Of a DNA stretch of 8,204 nucleotides, positions 1 through 6,882 are shown one piece after another. Where the stretch lies: the NCBI GenBank assembly GCA_965369385.1, contig CBDUQP010000138.1, forward strand, positions 1-8,204, given 5' to 3'. This DNA is from CBDUQP01 sp965369385 (lineage in GTDB: Bacteria; Planctomycetota; Phycisphaerae; SM23-33). A model generated the notes under the pieces. That model ran no database searches. It saw only the letters and a program-made list of their open reading frames with translations, and was not told where the DNA came from. Every line of letters begins with the position of its first letter. The stretch's first letter is position 1. Position numbers and translations under genes: made by a program.

Positions 1-2
1 CG

Positions 3-2795
3 GCCGGTGTCCCAAAGATTCAGCCGCTGGCGGAGGGCAAGTATATATCTGTCAAGGATGGGCATTTGTCCTATGACGGCAAACGCATTCGGCTGTGGGG
101 AACGAATTTCTGCAACTATGTCACTCGCAAGGGCGACGAGCTGGTGTTGATGTACGACCGCATGGCAGACGTCGGGATCAACGGCATTCGCTGGAACCTG
201 ATGGACACCACGTTCGTCGACAGGGGTGCCGACAACATTCACACTATCCCCAAGACGGTCAAGGGCAGCGGTAGCCGCATGGATATGTTCGACAAGGCGA
301 TGTATCTCGCTCGCGAGCGTGGCATGTTCTTCTGGATGACACTCAATGTTACCCGGGCCATGAAGGCCGGTGACTACGATGTTCTGCCCGATACCGGCGA
401 TCGTGCAAAGTGGGTGAAAATGGCTGGCGAAGTGCCATTTCGCTACCTGGTCTACATAGACGATCGCTCTGCCGCCGTTCACATGCAGTATGTCAAGAAC
501 ATGCTGAATCATTACAATCCTTATCTGGGTAAGCGATACGCCGACGAAGAGGCAATAGGTCTCTATGAGCTATGGAACGAGAACGGTTTTATCGCTCATG
601 CGTTGGCCAAGCCTTTTCCCGGCTATGCTAGCAAGATTATGCAACGCAAGTGGAACAAGTGGCTGAAGGCGAAGTACAAGACCCATGCCCGCCTGCGCAA
701 AGCATGGAAGCGGCTCGGTAGGGGCGAGTCCCTTTATGCCGGTAACATCAAGTTTGCTCCGCTGCGCAACGGTACGCTTGTGGAGGGCGCTGGCGTGCAG
801 AGGGAATATGTAGCCACGGGCAAACGCTCGAAGAAGTACGTTTACCAGCGCGGCGACGACGTGGTGCGTTTTGTCTGCTGGCTTTACGAGGAGCATACCA
901 AGAAGTCCATCAAGTTCATGCGAGCACAGGGCAAACCGGGCGTCGGCATAAGCGTGGTGCCCATTACCCCGACCGGCCAGTTTGGTACGAACCTGCAAGC
1001 CTACTACGGAGCGGCCTGTGGTGACTTTGTGGCAAATGGCCTTTACGGCTTTGCCATTCGCCCGTGGGAGGTGAAGAAGACCGATCCCAACTATCCGTTC
1101 GTGGTTCGCTCCAATGCCCATCCGTTGATGGAACAGCCTGTCGATCTGGTGCGAACGAAGGGCAAGCCGCATCTTATCTACGAATGCAATGACTACCGCC
1201 CAAATCCGTTCACTGTTGAGTTCTCCACGCGAATGGCGATGCACAGCATCTGGCAGGATTATGACGGTGTGTTCTGGTTCGGCTGGGATTGTGAATCGTA
1301 TTTGCCCGGCCTGAAGACCGACGAAGACTATATCAAGCGTCGCATGCCGACTCCCGACAAGAGCTATCCCAACGCCGCCACTGTCCTTGCAAACGACGAG
1401 GCAGCATTGGCAGGTATCAAAGCTGCCGGCGCGATATTCAAGGCCGGCGCGGTGCCGCCCGCACCCAGGCCGCTCGAAGTCACGATCGGTAAGGATATCC
1501 TTTTCGACCTGATGGGGCGTCCCATCGGTGGGCTGGAAAACAGGATGGGCCTTGAGAGGCTTCTTCGCCCGTATGTTTGGAAGAAGGGCATGAATGTGAC
1601 GTGGGATCCCAATGGTCCGTCGAAGCTGCCCGCGCCGCTGAAGGTTGGCGGCAGGGTCCTTGCCGGGCCTCACATGAGATACGACTGGCACGGTGGTATC
1701 GGATATATGCGGATAGATCATCCCGCGGCGAAGGTGTTCACTGGTTTCCTGCGGCCGCATCTGAAGTTCAAAGATGGTGTGGAGATCAGGCACATCAACC
1801 GCATGTGGGGCACGATTTCCCTGATAGCCGAAGACGGCCTGCCGCTTGAAAAGTCCAAGAGCATTCTGGTTACTGCGATGTCTCGCAACAGGAACAAGGG
1901 GCAGCTCATAACGCCCGAACGTTTGAACACCAAGAACGTGTTCCAGCAGGGGCTGGCGCAGATGTGCGTAATCCGTGGCGAGGCGCCGCCGGTGGTCGAG
2001 CGTATTGGTGCTGAGATCCATGCGAAATGGCTCAAGGGCATGATTTTCGAGAAGCATGACTTCCTTCGTAAGGTATTCGAACGCAAGCCTGTTAGCGGAG
2101 AGAAGCTGACTATTCGTGGTGACGAGCCCATGTTCTACGGCAGACTTATCCGCCCCGGACCTCCCAAGCGGATAATAGTCAAGAAGCTGCTGGTTATGGG
2201 CAATTCGATCACCAGTCATCCGCCGAATGCCGGTCTCGGTTGGAAGGGCAACTGGGGCATGGCCGCCACCGCACGCGAGAAGGACTGGGCCCACCTGCTG
2301 GAGAAGAAGATTGAGGCAGCCCAGGGCGGTAAGGACGTGCAGTTGATCGTGGCCAACCTTATGGCTACGACGCTGGAGCGGCAGACAGCCAAGGCATTCA
2401 AGGCCCTAGCAGCCCACAAGGCCGATGTCGTAATTATCCAGACTGGCGATAATATCTCCAAGGACAAGGCCAGCGAGAAGACAATTGCTGAACCCTTGCA
2501 GCGTCTAATAGCTGAACTGAAGAAGGCAAACCCCAAGGCTCTTGTGTTTATCAGCAGCATGTGGGGCGCGTGCCCGGTCCGCAACAAGTTCCTCAGGAAC
2601 GCATCTATCCGCTCGAAATCAGGCTATATCTATATCAGCAACCTGATAGGTAACGTTAAGAACCGCGCTCTGTCTGAAGGACACTTCAAGCATGGCGGGG
2701 TCAATTGGCATCCGGGTGATCGCGGCATGAAGGCCATCGCCAACGCAATGTTCAGGAGCATATTGTCAACAGGACGCATTGGCGTTGCCAAGTAG
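3..2795 (+). CDS. Large glycoside hydrolase (clan GH-A-like) fused to a C-terminal SGNH hydrolase-like domain; 5' end missing
   Basis: Partial gene. The frame is open from the first bases, and the codons before the TTG at 66 read as good protein leading into DGKRIRLWGTNF, so the true start and any signal peptide lie left of the window. Numbering from the codon at 66: residues about 1-450 resemble a (beta/alpha)8 glycoside hydrolase. LYELWNEN places an acid/base glutamate at E172 (codon 579-581), and IYECNDYRPNPF places a candidate nucleophile at E373 (codon 1182-1184). Residues about 460-690 are an unassigned, probably beta-rich, linker domain. Residues about 703-905 resemble an SGNH/GDSL hydrolase: LLVMGNSIT with S714 (codon 2205-2207), VVIIQTGDN as block III, and NWHPGDRGM with H882. 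The Asp usually found three residues before that His is Val here. Known family roles suggest cleavage of a plant or algal polysaccharide plus removal of ester groups; the substrate is unknown. The gene is followed by its own terminator. Confidence 0.9.
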   Translation, partial: AGVPKIQPLAEGKYISVKDGHLSYDGKRIRLWGTNFCNYVTRKGDELVLMYDRMADVGINGIRWNLMDTTFVDRGADNIHTIPKTVKGSGSRMDMFDKAMYLARERGMFFWMTLNVTRAMKAGDYDVLPDTGDRAKWVKMAGEVPFRYLVYIDDRSAAVHMQYVKNMLNHYNPYLGKRYADEEAIGLYELWNENGFIAHALAKPFPGYASKIMQRKWNKWLKAKYKTHARLRKAWKRLGRGESLYAGNIKFAPLRNGTLVEGAGVQREYVATGKRSKKYVYQRGDDVVRFVCWLYEEHTKKSIKFMRAQGKPGVGISVVPITPTGQFGTNLQAYYGAACGDFVANGLYGFAIRPWEVKKTDPNYPFVVRSNAHPLMEQPVDLVRTKGKPHLIYECNDYRPNPFTVEFSTRMAMHSIWQDYDGVFWFGWDCESYLPGLKTDEDYIKRRMPTPDKSYPNAATVLANDEAALAGIKAAGAIFKAGAVPPAPRPLEVTIGKDILFDLMGRPIGGLENRMGLERLLRPYVWKKGMNVTWDPNGPSKLPAPLKVGGRVLAGPHMRYDWHGGIGYMRIDHPAAKVFTGFLRPHLKFKDGVEIRHINRMWGTISLIAEDGLPLEKSKSILVTAMSRNRNKGQLITPERLNTKNVFQQGLAQMCVIRGEAPPVVERIGAEIHAKWLKGMIFEKHDFLRKVFERKPVSGEKLTIRGDEPMFYGRLIRPGPPKRIIVKKLLVMGNSITSHPPNAGLGWKGNWGMAATAREKDWAHLLEKKIEAAQGGKDVQLIVANLMATTLERQTAKAFKALAAHKADVVIIQTGDNISKDKASEKTIAEPLQRLIAELKKANPKALVFISSMWGACPVRNKFLRNASIRSKSGYIYISNLIGNVKNRALSEGHFKHGGVNWHPGDRGMKAIANAMFRSILSTGRIGVAK

Positions 2796-2812
2796 CGTAA
2801 ATGCCGTCACGT

Positions 2813-2867
2813 GGCCTGTGCGGGTGATTGATGATTATCGCAATCGCCCGCGCAGGCCCTTTTCTTG
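2813..2867 (+). terminator. Strong intrinsic terminator of the glycoside hydrolase gene
   Basis: The arms at 2813-2830 and 2841-2858 pair over 18 bp without a gap, with two G-U wobbles (T2819/G2852 and T2825/G2846), around a 10-nt loop. CTTTTCTT follows directly. The hairpin starts 17 nt after the stop codon. The T-rich tail exists on the plus strand only, so it should stop rightward transcription and separate the hydrolase from the PAP2 gene. Confidence 0.9.
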
Positions 2868-3040
2868 CGCGCGAGCCGACACAGTAGAAGTAACAATTTG
2901 GGATAAGCAGACTAAAAAAGCTGGAAACTTGTGCGGGGAATAGACATTATTATCGTAGTGACACGGTAGGGGGGATGGTGATGCTCGCATTTCTCTGAGT
3001 TTCAGGGCCGCGTCGAGTTATTAATGCGAATCCAAGGGCT

Positions 3041-3898
3041 ATGTTTCCCAGGGCTATCCCCGGAATTGCCCCAAAGACAGGCACAACCAAAGTCATGGAC
3101 GAAAGTCTTACAGATAGATGGCGCCCCAAGAGCTTGCTTGCGTGTGTGATTGCCGCCGCCTTGTTGTTTGGATCGTGGATATTTCCTCCCACCCGTGCGT
3201 TGTGGGATGTGCTGGACCGTGAGGTATTTTGGGCTTTAAACGCTACCCTTGCAGAGCCCGGCGGTTGGCAGGCGTTTTGGGCAATCGCGAACTGGCGTCC
3301 GTTTGATATTATCGCCCAGGTGGCGATTGTGGCTTTGTCGATATACTGGGTCCGTCGCGTTACGGGTCGGCAGGCGAAGCTAAGGATCGTGGTGCTTGCG
3401 GGTTTTGCATTACTTATGCTGCTCATGTCACTGGCAACTCAGAGGGCAGGCGATATTGTTTCCTACCAAAGGAGCAGCCCCACCAGAGAGTTCATGGACG
3501 AGGACCCGGTGAGACTGTCGCAAGAGGTTACGTGGCTGAAGCCCAAACCAAAGGACAGGAGCAAGCAATCTTTTCCGGGTGACCATGCATTTGTGCTTAT
3601 ATCACTGGTGGCGTTCTTCTGGACGGTTCAGGGACGTCGGTTTGGTCTGGTGGCGATGGTGTGTCTGCTGCCGTTCGCGGTTCCTCGCGTGGTCAGTGGT
3701 GCCCATTGGCTGACAGATATACTGGTGGGGGCGGGGTGCATGGCACTGTTGATGTGGGGGGCATGGTTCTGTGTTCCTGTTCATGCCGGATCGTGTCGGT
3801 GGTGTGCAAGAAAGGCAGACAAGCCCCTGGGGCTGCTGACCAGGCTGTTCCGCGTCAGAGGCGAAGCCGACGATGCAAAAACGCTTACTCCTGATTGA
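3041..3898 (+). CDS. PAP2-family integral membrane phosphatase
   Basis: A 285-residue protein with about six hydrophobic segments (about 31-48, 88-103, 114-132, 183-198, 200-217 and 224-245). The PAP2 signature is visible. SFPGDHA at 177-183 stands for the PSGH motif, with H182. R216-x5-H222-x3-D226 inside PRVVSGAHWLTDILVG is the third motif. The usual first motif (K-x6-RP) is not canonical; SYQRSSPT near 141-148 or the lysine-rich stretch before SFPGDHA may replace it. The family removes phosphate from membrane lipids such as phosphatidate, undecaprenyl pyrophosphate or lipid A, with the active site on the outer face of the membrane. I cannot tell which substrate applies. The start is uncertain: the ATG at 3041 has AAGGG only 2 nt upstream, and the ATG at 3095 (267 residues, MDESLTDRW...) has no good ribosome binding site. 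The C-terminal tail after the last helix is Cys-rich (C244, C252, C255). The gene appears monocistronic. Confidence 0.85.
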   Translation: MFPRAIPGIAPKTGTTKVMDESLTDRWRPKSLLACVIAAALLFGSWIFPPTRALWDVLDREVFWALNATLAEPGGWQAFWAIANWRPFDIIAQVAIVALSIYWVRRVTGRQAKLRIVVLAGFALLMLLMSLATQRAGDIVSYQRSSPTREFMDEDPVRLSQEVTWLKPKPKDRSKQSFPGDHAFVLISLVAFFWTVQGRRFGLVAMVCLLPFAVPRVVSGAHWLTDILVGAGCMALLMWGAWFCVPVHAGSCRWCARKADKPLGLLTRLFRVRGEADDAKTLTPD

Positions 3899-3981
3899 AT
3901 TGCAGGCAAATCTATATCCTATCTAGCTGTACCATCCCGATTGATTCATCCGGGGGATGTGCATGGATTCGGGCCAAAGCG

Positions 3982-4022
3982 CAAAAAGAAAGGAAGACCC
4001 AGGCGGGCATCCCGGGTCTTCC
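3982..4022 (-). terminator. Intrinsic terminator of the leftward kinase/regulator operon
   Basis: Arms GGAAGACCC (3992-4000) and GGGTCTTCC (4014-4022) pair perfectly over 9 bp around a 13-nt loop. Read on the minus strand, the stem is followed by TTTCTTTTTG (complement of 3982-3991), a typical release tract. It lies about 210 nt beyond the stop codon of the response regulator, which implies a long 3' untranslated tail. Confidence 0.8.
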
Positions 4023-4038
4023 AGAAAAGGGAAGGAAC

Positions 4039-4062
4039 ATGAACACTCTTAATATCAGATAA
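4039..4062 (+). CDS. Possible seven-codon mini-ORF
   Basis: ATG at 4039 encodes MNTLNIR and then TAA. It is preceded by GGGAAGGAAC, which carries a near-ideal AAGGA Shine-Dalgarno core about 5 nt from the start. The stop nearly touches a second tiny frame starting at 4064 (MAPLVH, then TGA). I see no convincing rightward promoter between the PAP2 stop and this point, and a purine-rich stretch can look like a ribosome binding site by chance. It is probably not a functional gene. Confidence 0.12.
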   Translation: MNTLNIR

Positions 4063-4174
4063 ATGGCACCCTTGGTCCACTGACAATAGTACTGGTTTTT
4101 TGAAAGAGCAGTAAAGTGTTTCGCTATCGTGAGTTAGATGATGGCTTTAAGGCGTGGGATGATGGGTGTTTTTC

Positions 4175-4208
4175 CTAGGGGGCAAACCTGTGCTATTGGC
4201 ACCCTTAG
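4175..4208. other. Imperfect hairpin in the 3' untranslated tail of the response regulator
   Basis: CTAGGG (4175-4180) faces CCTTAG (4203-4208), with one G-U pair when read on the plus strand. An inner stem GTGC (4190-4193)/GCAC (4199-4202) has a TATTG loop. An unpaired 9-nt stretch lies on one side. On the minus transcript it begins about 20 nt after the stop codon, and no T tract follows, so it is not the terminator. It might stabilise the transcript end. Confidence 0.3.
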
Positions 4209-4229
4209 AGGCGTCAAGCTACCCATCGT

Positions 4230-4889
4230 CTATGAGTCCAGAGCGGTTAATCCTTCGCGGATGGCGTATTTGGTTATTTCGGCAACGGTGCGGATCTTGA
4301 GTTTGTCCATTATGCACAGGCGATGCCAGTTGACCGTGCGGACGCTGATATGAAGCTGGGCTCCGATCTCCTTTGAGCTTAACCCTTCGGCTACAAGGCG
4401 AACAACTTCGCGTTCCCGTCCGGTGAGTTCGTTCGAAGTGCCTTCTGTGGTGGCGGTGCTTCGGATATCGCGTTCAGTGAGTTTCTTGCGGATTTCTTCC
4501 GACATATATGTCTCTCCGGCGATGACGGCGCGTATTGCGTCGATGATTTCGTGGCCGGAAGAGCTCTTTATCACATATCCCGATGCTCCTGCTTCGAACA
4601 TATTGTTGGCAACGTCGCTGCTGGTATGCATGGAAAGTGCGAGTACTTTGACACTGCTGGAGTCCTTGAGGATTCTCTTGGTGGCGGCTATGCCATCGAG
4701 ATCCGGCATGGTTACGTCCATCACGACGATATCCGGGCGCACGTGTTTGGTCAGCTCTATTGCTTCTCGCCCGCTGCTGGCGACTCCGGCAACATGGAAT
4801 CCGGGTACCCTGTCCAGTAGTGCTCGCAGTCCCTGAAGAACAACTTCGTGGTCGTCGGCAAGTATGATTCGGACATTATCTTCTGGCAT
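4230..4889 (-). CDS. NarL/FixJ-family response regulator (receiver plus LuxR-type HTH)
   Basis: A 219-residue protein of normal length for the family. The receiver domain covers about 5-120: acidic pair D12-D13 in LADDHE, phospho-acceptor D58 in IVVMDVTMPDLDG, the switch Ser in LALSMH (S86), and the conserved Lys in GYVIK (K108). The LuxR/GerE-type DNA-binding domain covers about 154-213: LTGREREVVRLVAEGLS, then SSKEIGAQLHIS, then the recognition helix VRTVNWHRLCIMDKL. The helix carries NWH where most relatives have KTH, which may alter DNA contacts. Phosphorylation by the kinase encoded just upstream should promote dimerisation and DNA binding; the targets are unknown. The start codon lies 11 nt after the kinase stop with only a weak GGA, so translation is probably coupled. 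The shared terminator is at 3982-4022. Confidence 0.95.
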   Translation of the reverse strand: MPEDNVRIILADDHEVVLQGLRALLDRVPGFHVAGVASSGREAIELTKHVRPDIVVMDVTMPDLDGIAATKRILKDSSSVKVLALSMHTSSDVANNMFEAGASGYVIKSSSGHEIIDAIRAVIAGETYMSEEIRKKLTERDIRSTATTEGTSNELTGREREVVRLVAEGLSSKEIGAQLHISVRTVNWHRLCIMDKLKIRTVAEITKYAIREGLTALDS

Positions 4890-4900
4890 TTGTGTTCCAG

Positions 4901-6490
4901 TCAGTTTTTGCTTTCGGTTTCGGCTATGGGCACAATCAACGTAGCTTTGCAGCTCTTTTCACAAGTCGCCTCCACGTCGAGTCGCCCACCAAGAGCCTGC
5001 AATCGGGTGCGTATGCTGAACAGACCGAATCGTGTCATGTCTTCGTCAGACGGTGACAGCGCGTCCATATCGAATCCTACACCATCATCAGCCACGGTGA
5101 CCAGCAGCATACCATCTTTCTCCTGCAGAGAGATATCCACCGTGTTGGCATTTGCGTGTTTGGCTACGTTGGCAAGCAGTTCGCGGATTGCCATGAACAT
5201 GAACCCTCGCGCGTCGTTGGATAGTGCATGGGGCACCTTGGTATGACTCACACGGCAGGCGATTTCGTTGCGTTTTTCGAACTCTTCCGCGAGCCATTCT
5301 ATCGCAGCACTCAATGATACCTCGTATAGCGCAGGCGGGCAAAGTTCGAATGTGAGGTTGCGTGTATCGTTGATGGCCTGGTCGATAGTCCGGACCATTT
5401 CATCCAGTACTTCATTGCGATCCTTGTTGTCCCTGATGCCTCGCAGCATGGCCGCTGACATGCTCATTGCGTACAGGCTCTGTCCGATACCGTCATGCAA
5501 TGCGGATGCGAGCTGCTGACGCTGCCTCTCCTCGGACAGCGATAACTGCGACGTCAGGGATTGCAGATTGGATTGGTACTGCTCCAGTTTGCGCTGGTTC
5601 TCCTTTCGGTCGCGAATATCGCGCACAACACCCCACATCATTACGGCCGTGCCGTCTGTGTCGGTATACAAATATGGCGACAGCTCGACGGGCACGATAC
5701 TGCCGTCCTTGTGGATGTATTCCTTTTCATACGGGTCAGCAAATCCGCGAGTGAGCAATTGCTCTTCGATTACACCCTTCTGCTCCCATTTATGCCACTT
5801 TTCGGGTGTAATGTCGCTGAATCGCCTCCCGAGAAGTTCTTCGTGTGTGTAGCCCAGCATATCTTCCAGGCTACTGTTGGAGCTGACGATTATGCCGTCC
5901 ATGTCCGTGCAAAGGAAACCGTCGACACTGCCTTCGAAGAGATCATGGTACATTTCCCGGCTTTCTTTCAGCATACGCTCGGTGACTTTTTGAGCGGTAA
6001 TGTCATGAGCGAAGATTACTACTCTATCCACCTGGCCTTCGGAGTTCCGCAGCGGACAGAGCACTACGTCGTTCCACATTCCATCACGCTCGTCACTATA
6101 TCGTACGGTCCTTTCCTCGGAGATTGCCTGTGCAACATATTCTCTCCGGCTGGTTCCCAATTCCGGAGACAGCAGATCCCATACGCATGTTCCCACAAGC
6201 CCTTGAACCGTTGAATTGAATCGCTTGGCGAATGTTCTGTTGACCTCCAATATTGTTCCGTCACAATCTTGTACCGCAATCGCGTCATTGGGGGCATCAA
6301 GACTTGACCAGGGAATGTTATCTCGCTTGCGATGAATGCGAATCAGCCTGGCCACGATTGCAAGTATCACAAGCATGCTGATACCACCAATTGTCGCACA
6401 GACGATATTGTCGAAGAGCGATGCGACGGGCCACGCGAAATCCGGATACTTGGCGCACAGCAGAACGTGCGTACACGGTGAAATGTTCAT
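4901..6490 (-). CDS. Membrane-anchored PAS-PAS sensor histidine kinase (HisKA_3/HATPase, NarX/DegS type)
   Basis: 529 residues from the ATG at 6490. I chose this over the TTG at 6511 because GGAGGTG sits 9 nt before it. One transmembrane helix (about 29-51) follows a short N-terminus and is followed by RIHRKR, so there is no large periplasmic sensor. Two PAS domains follow: about 60-165, ending VIFAHDIT, and about 174-295, with PAC motif MWGVVRDIRDRK. A coiled coil (about 296-328) leads to the HisKA_3 dimerisation helix ERQRQQLASALHDGIGQSL, with phosphorylated H332 and adjacent D333. The ATPase domain shows N441 in RELLANVAKHA, D468 in VADDGVGF, and a G-box at GLFSIRTRL. The kinase should autophosphorylate and pass phosphate to D58 of the regulator. 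The signal is sensed on the cytoplasmic side or in the membrane, and no cofactor ligand is evident in the PAS domains. Confidence 0.95.
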   Translation of the reverse strand: MNISPCTHVLLCAKYPDFAWPVASLFDNIVCATIGGISMLVILAIVARLIRIHRKRDNIPWSSLDAPNDAIAVQDCDGTILEVNRTFAKRFNSTVQGLVGTCVWDLLSPELGTSRREYVAQAISEERTVRYSDERDGMWNDVVLCPLRNSEGQVDRVVIFAHDITAQKVTERMLKESREMYHDLFEGSVDGFLCTDMDGIIVSSNSSLEDMLGYTHEELLGRRFSDITPEKWHKWEQKGVIEEQLLTRGFADPYEKEYIHKDGSIVPVELSPYLYTDTDGTAVMMWGVVRDIRDRKENQRKLEQYQSNLQSLTSQLSLSEERQRQQLASALHDGIGQSLYAMSMSAAMLRGIRDNKDRNEVLDEMVRTIDQAINDTRNLTFELCPPALYEVSLSAAIEWLAEEFEKRNEIACRVSHTKVPHALSNDARGFMFMAIRELLANVAKHANANTVDISLQEKDGMLLVTVADDGVGFDMDALSPSDEDMTRFGLFSIRTRLQALGGRLDVEATCEKSCKATLIVPIAETESKN

Positions 6491-6585
6491 CGCGACTGAC
6501 ACCTCCTGCAAATGTTGCCGAACTTGTCCATTGTTTCCAGCCTGGCAATCCCATCTGCCGACGCGGGCAGCTGGCCGTCGCCTTG

Positions 6586-6591
6586 ATTATA
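6586..6591 (-). promoter_or_regulatory. Candidate -10 element of the kinase/regulator operon
   Basis: On the minus strand this reads TATAAT, a perfect sigma-70 -10 box, within CCGATATAATC. The hexamer 16-18 bp upstream is a poor -35 match (around AGCAAT), so the promoter may need an activator. It predicts a start near 6579 and a leader of about 90 nt before the kinase ATG. Confidence 0.4.
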
Positions 6592-6745
6592 TCGGATAAC
6601 GCTCCTGATTGCTCTTAATGGAAATGGACCATCTTGGCGGCGTGTACGTCATCCAGAATTGCCGATGAGCTGGGAATCCGCTGCCGGACCAACGTCGAAA
6701 TGTGCGATCGCGGCGTGTCTCTATAAGTTCCCGGCGATCAACTGG

Positions 6746-6779
6746 TAGCACTTGCCGTGGGCGCTGGGAGTGCTATACT
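6746..6779 (+). promoter_or_regulatory. Candidate upstream promoter framed by a 7-bp inverted repeat
   Basis: TTGCCG (6752-6757), a 16-bp spacer and TATACT (6774-6779) form a plausible rightward sigma-70 promoter. A perfect inverted repeat, TAGCACT (6746-6752) and AGTGCTA (6769-6775), brackets the spacer, with arm centres 23 bp apart. It could be a binding site for a dimeric regulator or only a hairpin; no T tract follows. Confidence 0.35.
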
Positions 6780-6817
6780 GTTGTCACTGCTGCTGCCGGC
6801 GCGGAGTGCGGGAAATC

Positions 6818-6846
6818 TTGACTGTATCGGGCCGATCTGGTATCTT
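6818..6846 (+). promoter_or_regulatory. Sigma-70-type promoter of the LacI-family gene
   Basis: TTGACT (6818-6823), an exact 17-bp spacer and TATCTT (6841-6846) match the consensus at five of six and four of six positions. The predicted start of transcription, about 7 nt after the -10 box, is near 6853, the first bases of the palindrome at 6852-6873. Confidence 0.65.
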
Positions 6847-6851
6847 AAGGG

Positions 6852-6873
6852 TTGGCTAAACCAGTTTAGGCAA
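6852..6873. promoter_or_regulatory. LacI-type operator, probably autoregulatory
   Basis: A 22-bp palindrome: TTGGCTAAAC, central CA, then GTTTAGGCAA. Ten of eleven half-site positions are symmetric except the G opposite G at 6855/6870 and the asymmetric centre. The core CTAAAC-CA-GTTTAG resembles known LacI-family sites, where the centre is usually CG. It covers the predicted start of transcription and lies 58 bp before the LacI-family start codon, so a bound repressor would block its own promoter. Binding by this protein is inferred. Confidence 0.65.
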
Positions 6874-6882
6874 AATAGGCGT

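Larger units (their letters stand above)
3899..4229. other. Convergent intergenic region between the PAP2 gene and the response regulator
   Basis: 331 bp lie between two genes that point at each other. The region holds the minus-strand terminator at 3982-4022, a seven-codon reading frame with a good Shine-Dalgarno sequence at 4039-4062, and an imperfect hairpin at 4175-4208. No clear T-tailed terminator for the rightward PAP2 gene was found; the hairpin at 3992-4022 could serve both directions. I see no RNA gene or mobile element. Confidence 0.6.

Noticed and set aside
570..2294. Very long open frame on the minus strand inside the glycoside hydrolase gene
   Set aside because: It is the antisense shadow of the plus-strand gene, has no recognisable domain, and reads as low-complexity His/Arg/Leu-rich sequence. 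The plus strand shows clear catalytic motifs across the same span.
2925..2953. TATTAT at 2948-2953 as a promoter for the PAP2 gene
   Set aside because: The only TTG-containing hexamer upstream (TTGTGC at 2929) is 13 bp away, too short a spacer, and the 17-bp position reads AAACTT.
4064..4206. TGGCACCCTT present twice (4064-4073 and 4197-4206)
   Set aside because: A 10-bp direct repeat with no shared flanks, no target-site pattern and no mobile-element sequence between the copies; it could be chance.
4178..4255. Resemblance to a cyclic di-GMP-I (GEMM) riboswitch on the plus strand: GGGGGCAAACC followed by GGCGTCAAGCTACC
   Set aside because: The conserved GACGCAAAGC core is altered, the second stem has an extra 6-7 nt, I could not pair a closing P1 stem, and no plus-strand gene follows because the interval runs into the response-regulator gene. 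A covariance-model search would settle it.
5561..6214. 217-codon plus-strand frame inside the kinase gene
   Set aside because: It is antisense to the two PAS domains, which are unmistakable on the minus strand, and has no domain or ribosome binding site of its own.
6704..6711. Perfect palindrome GCGATCGC
   Set aside because: Eight bases only, away from the promoters found; common in G+C-rich DNA and without supporting context.
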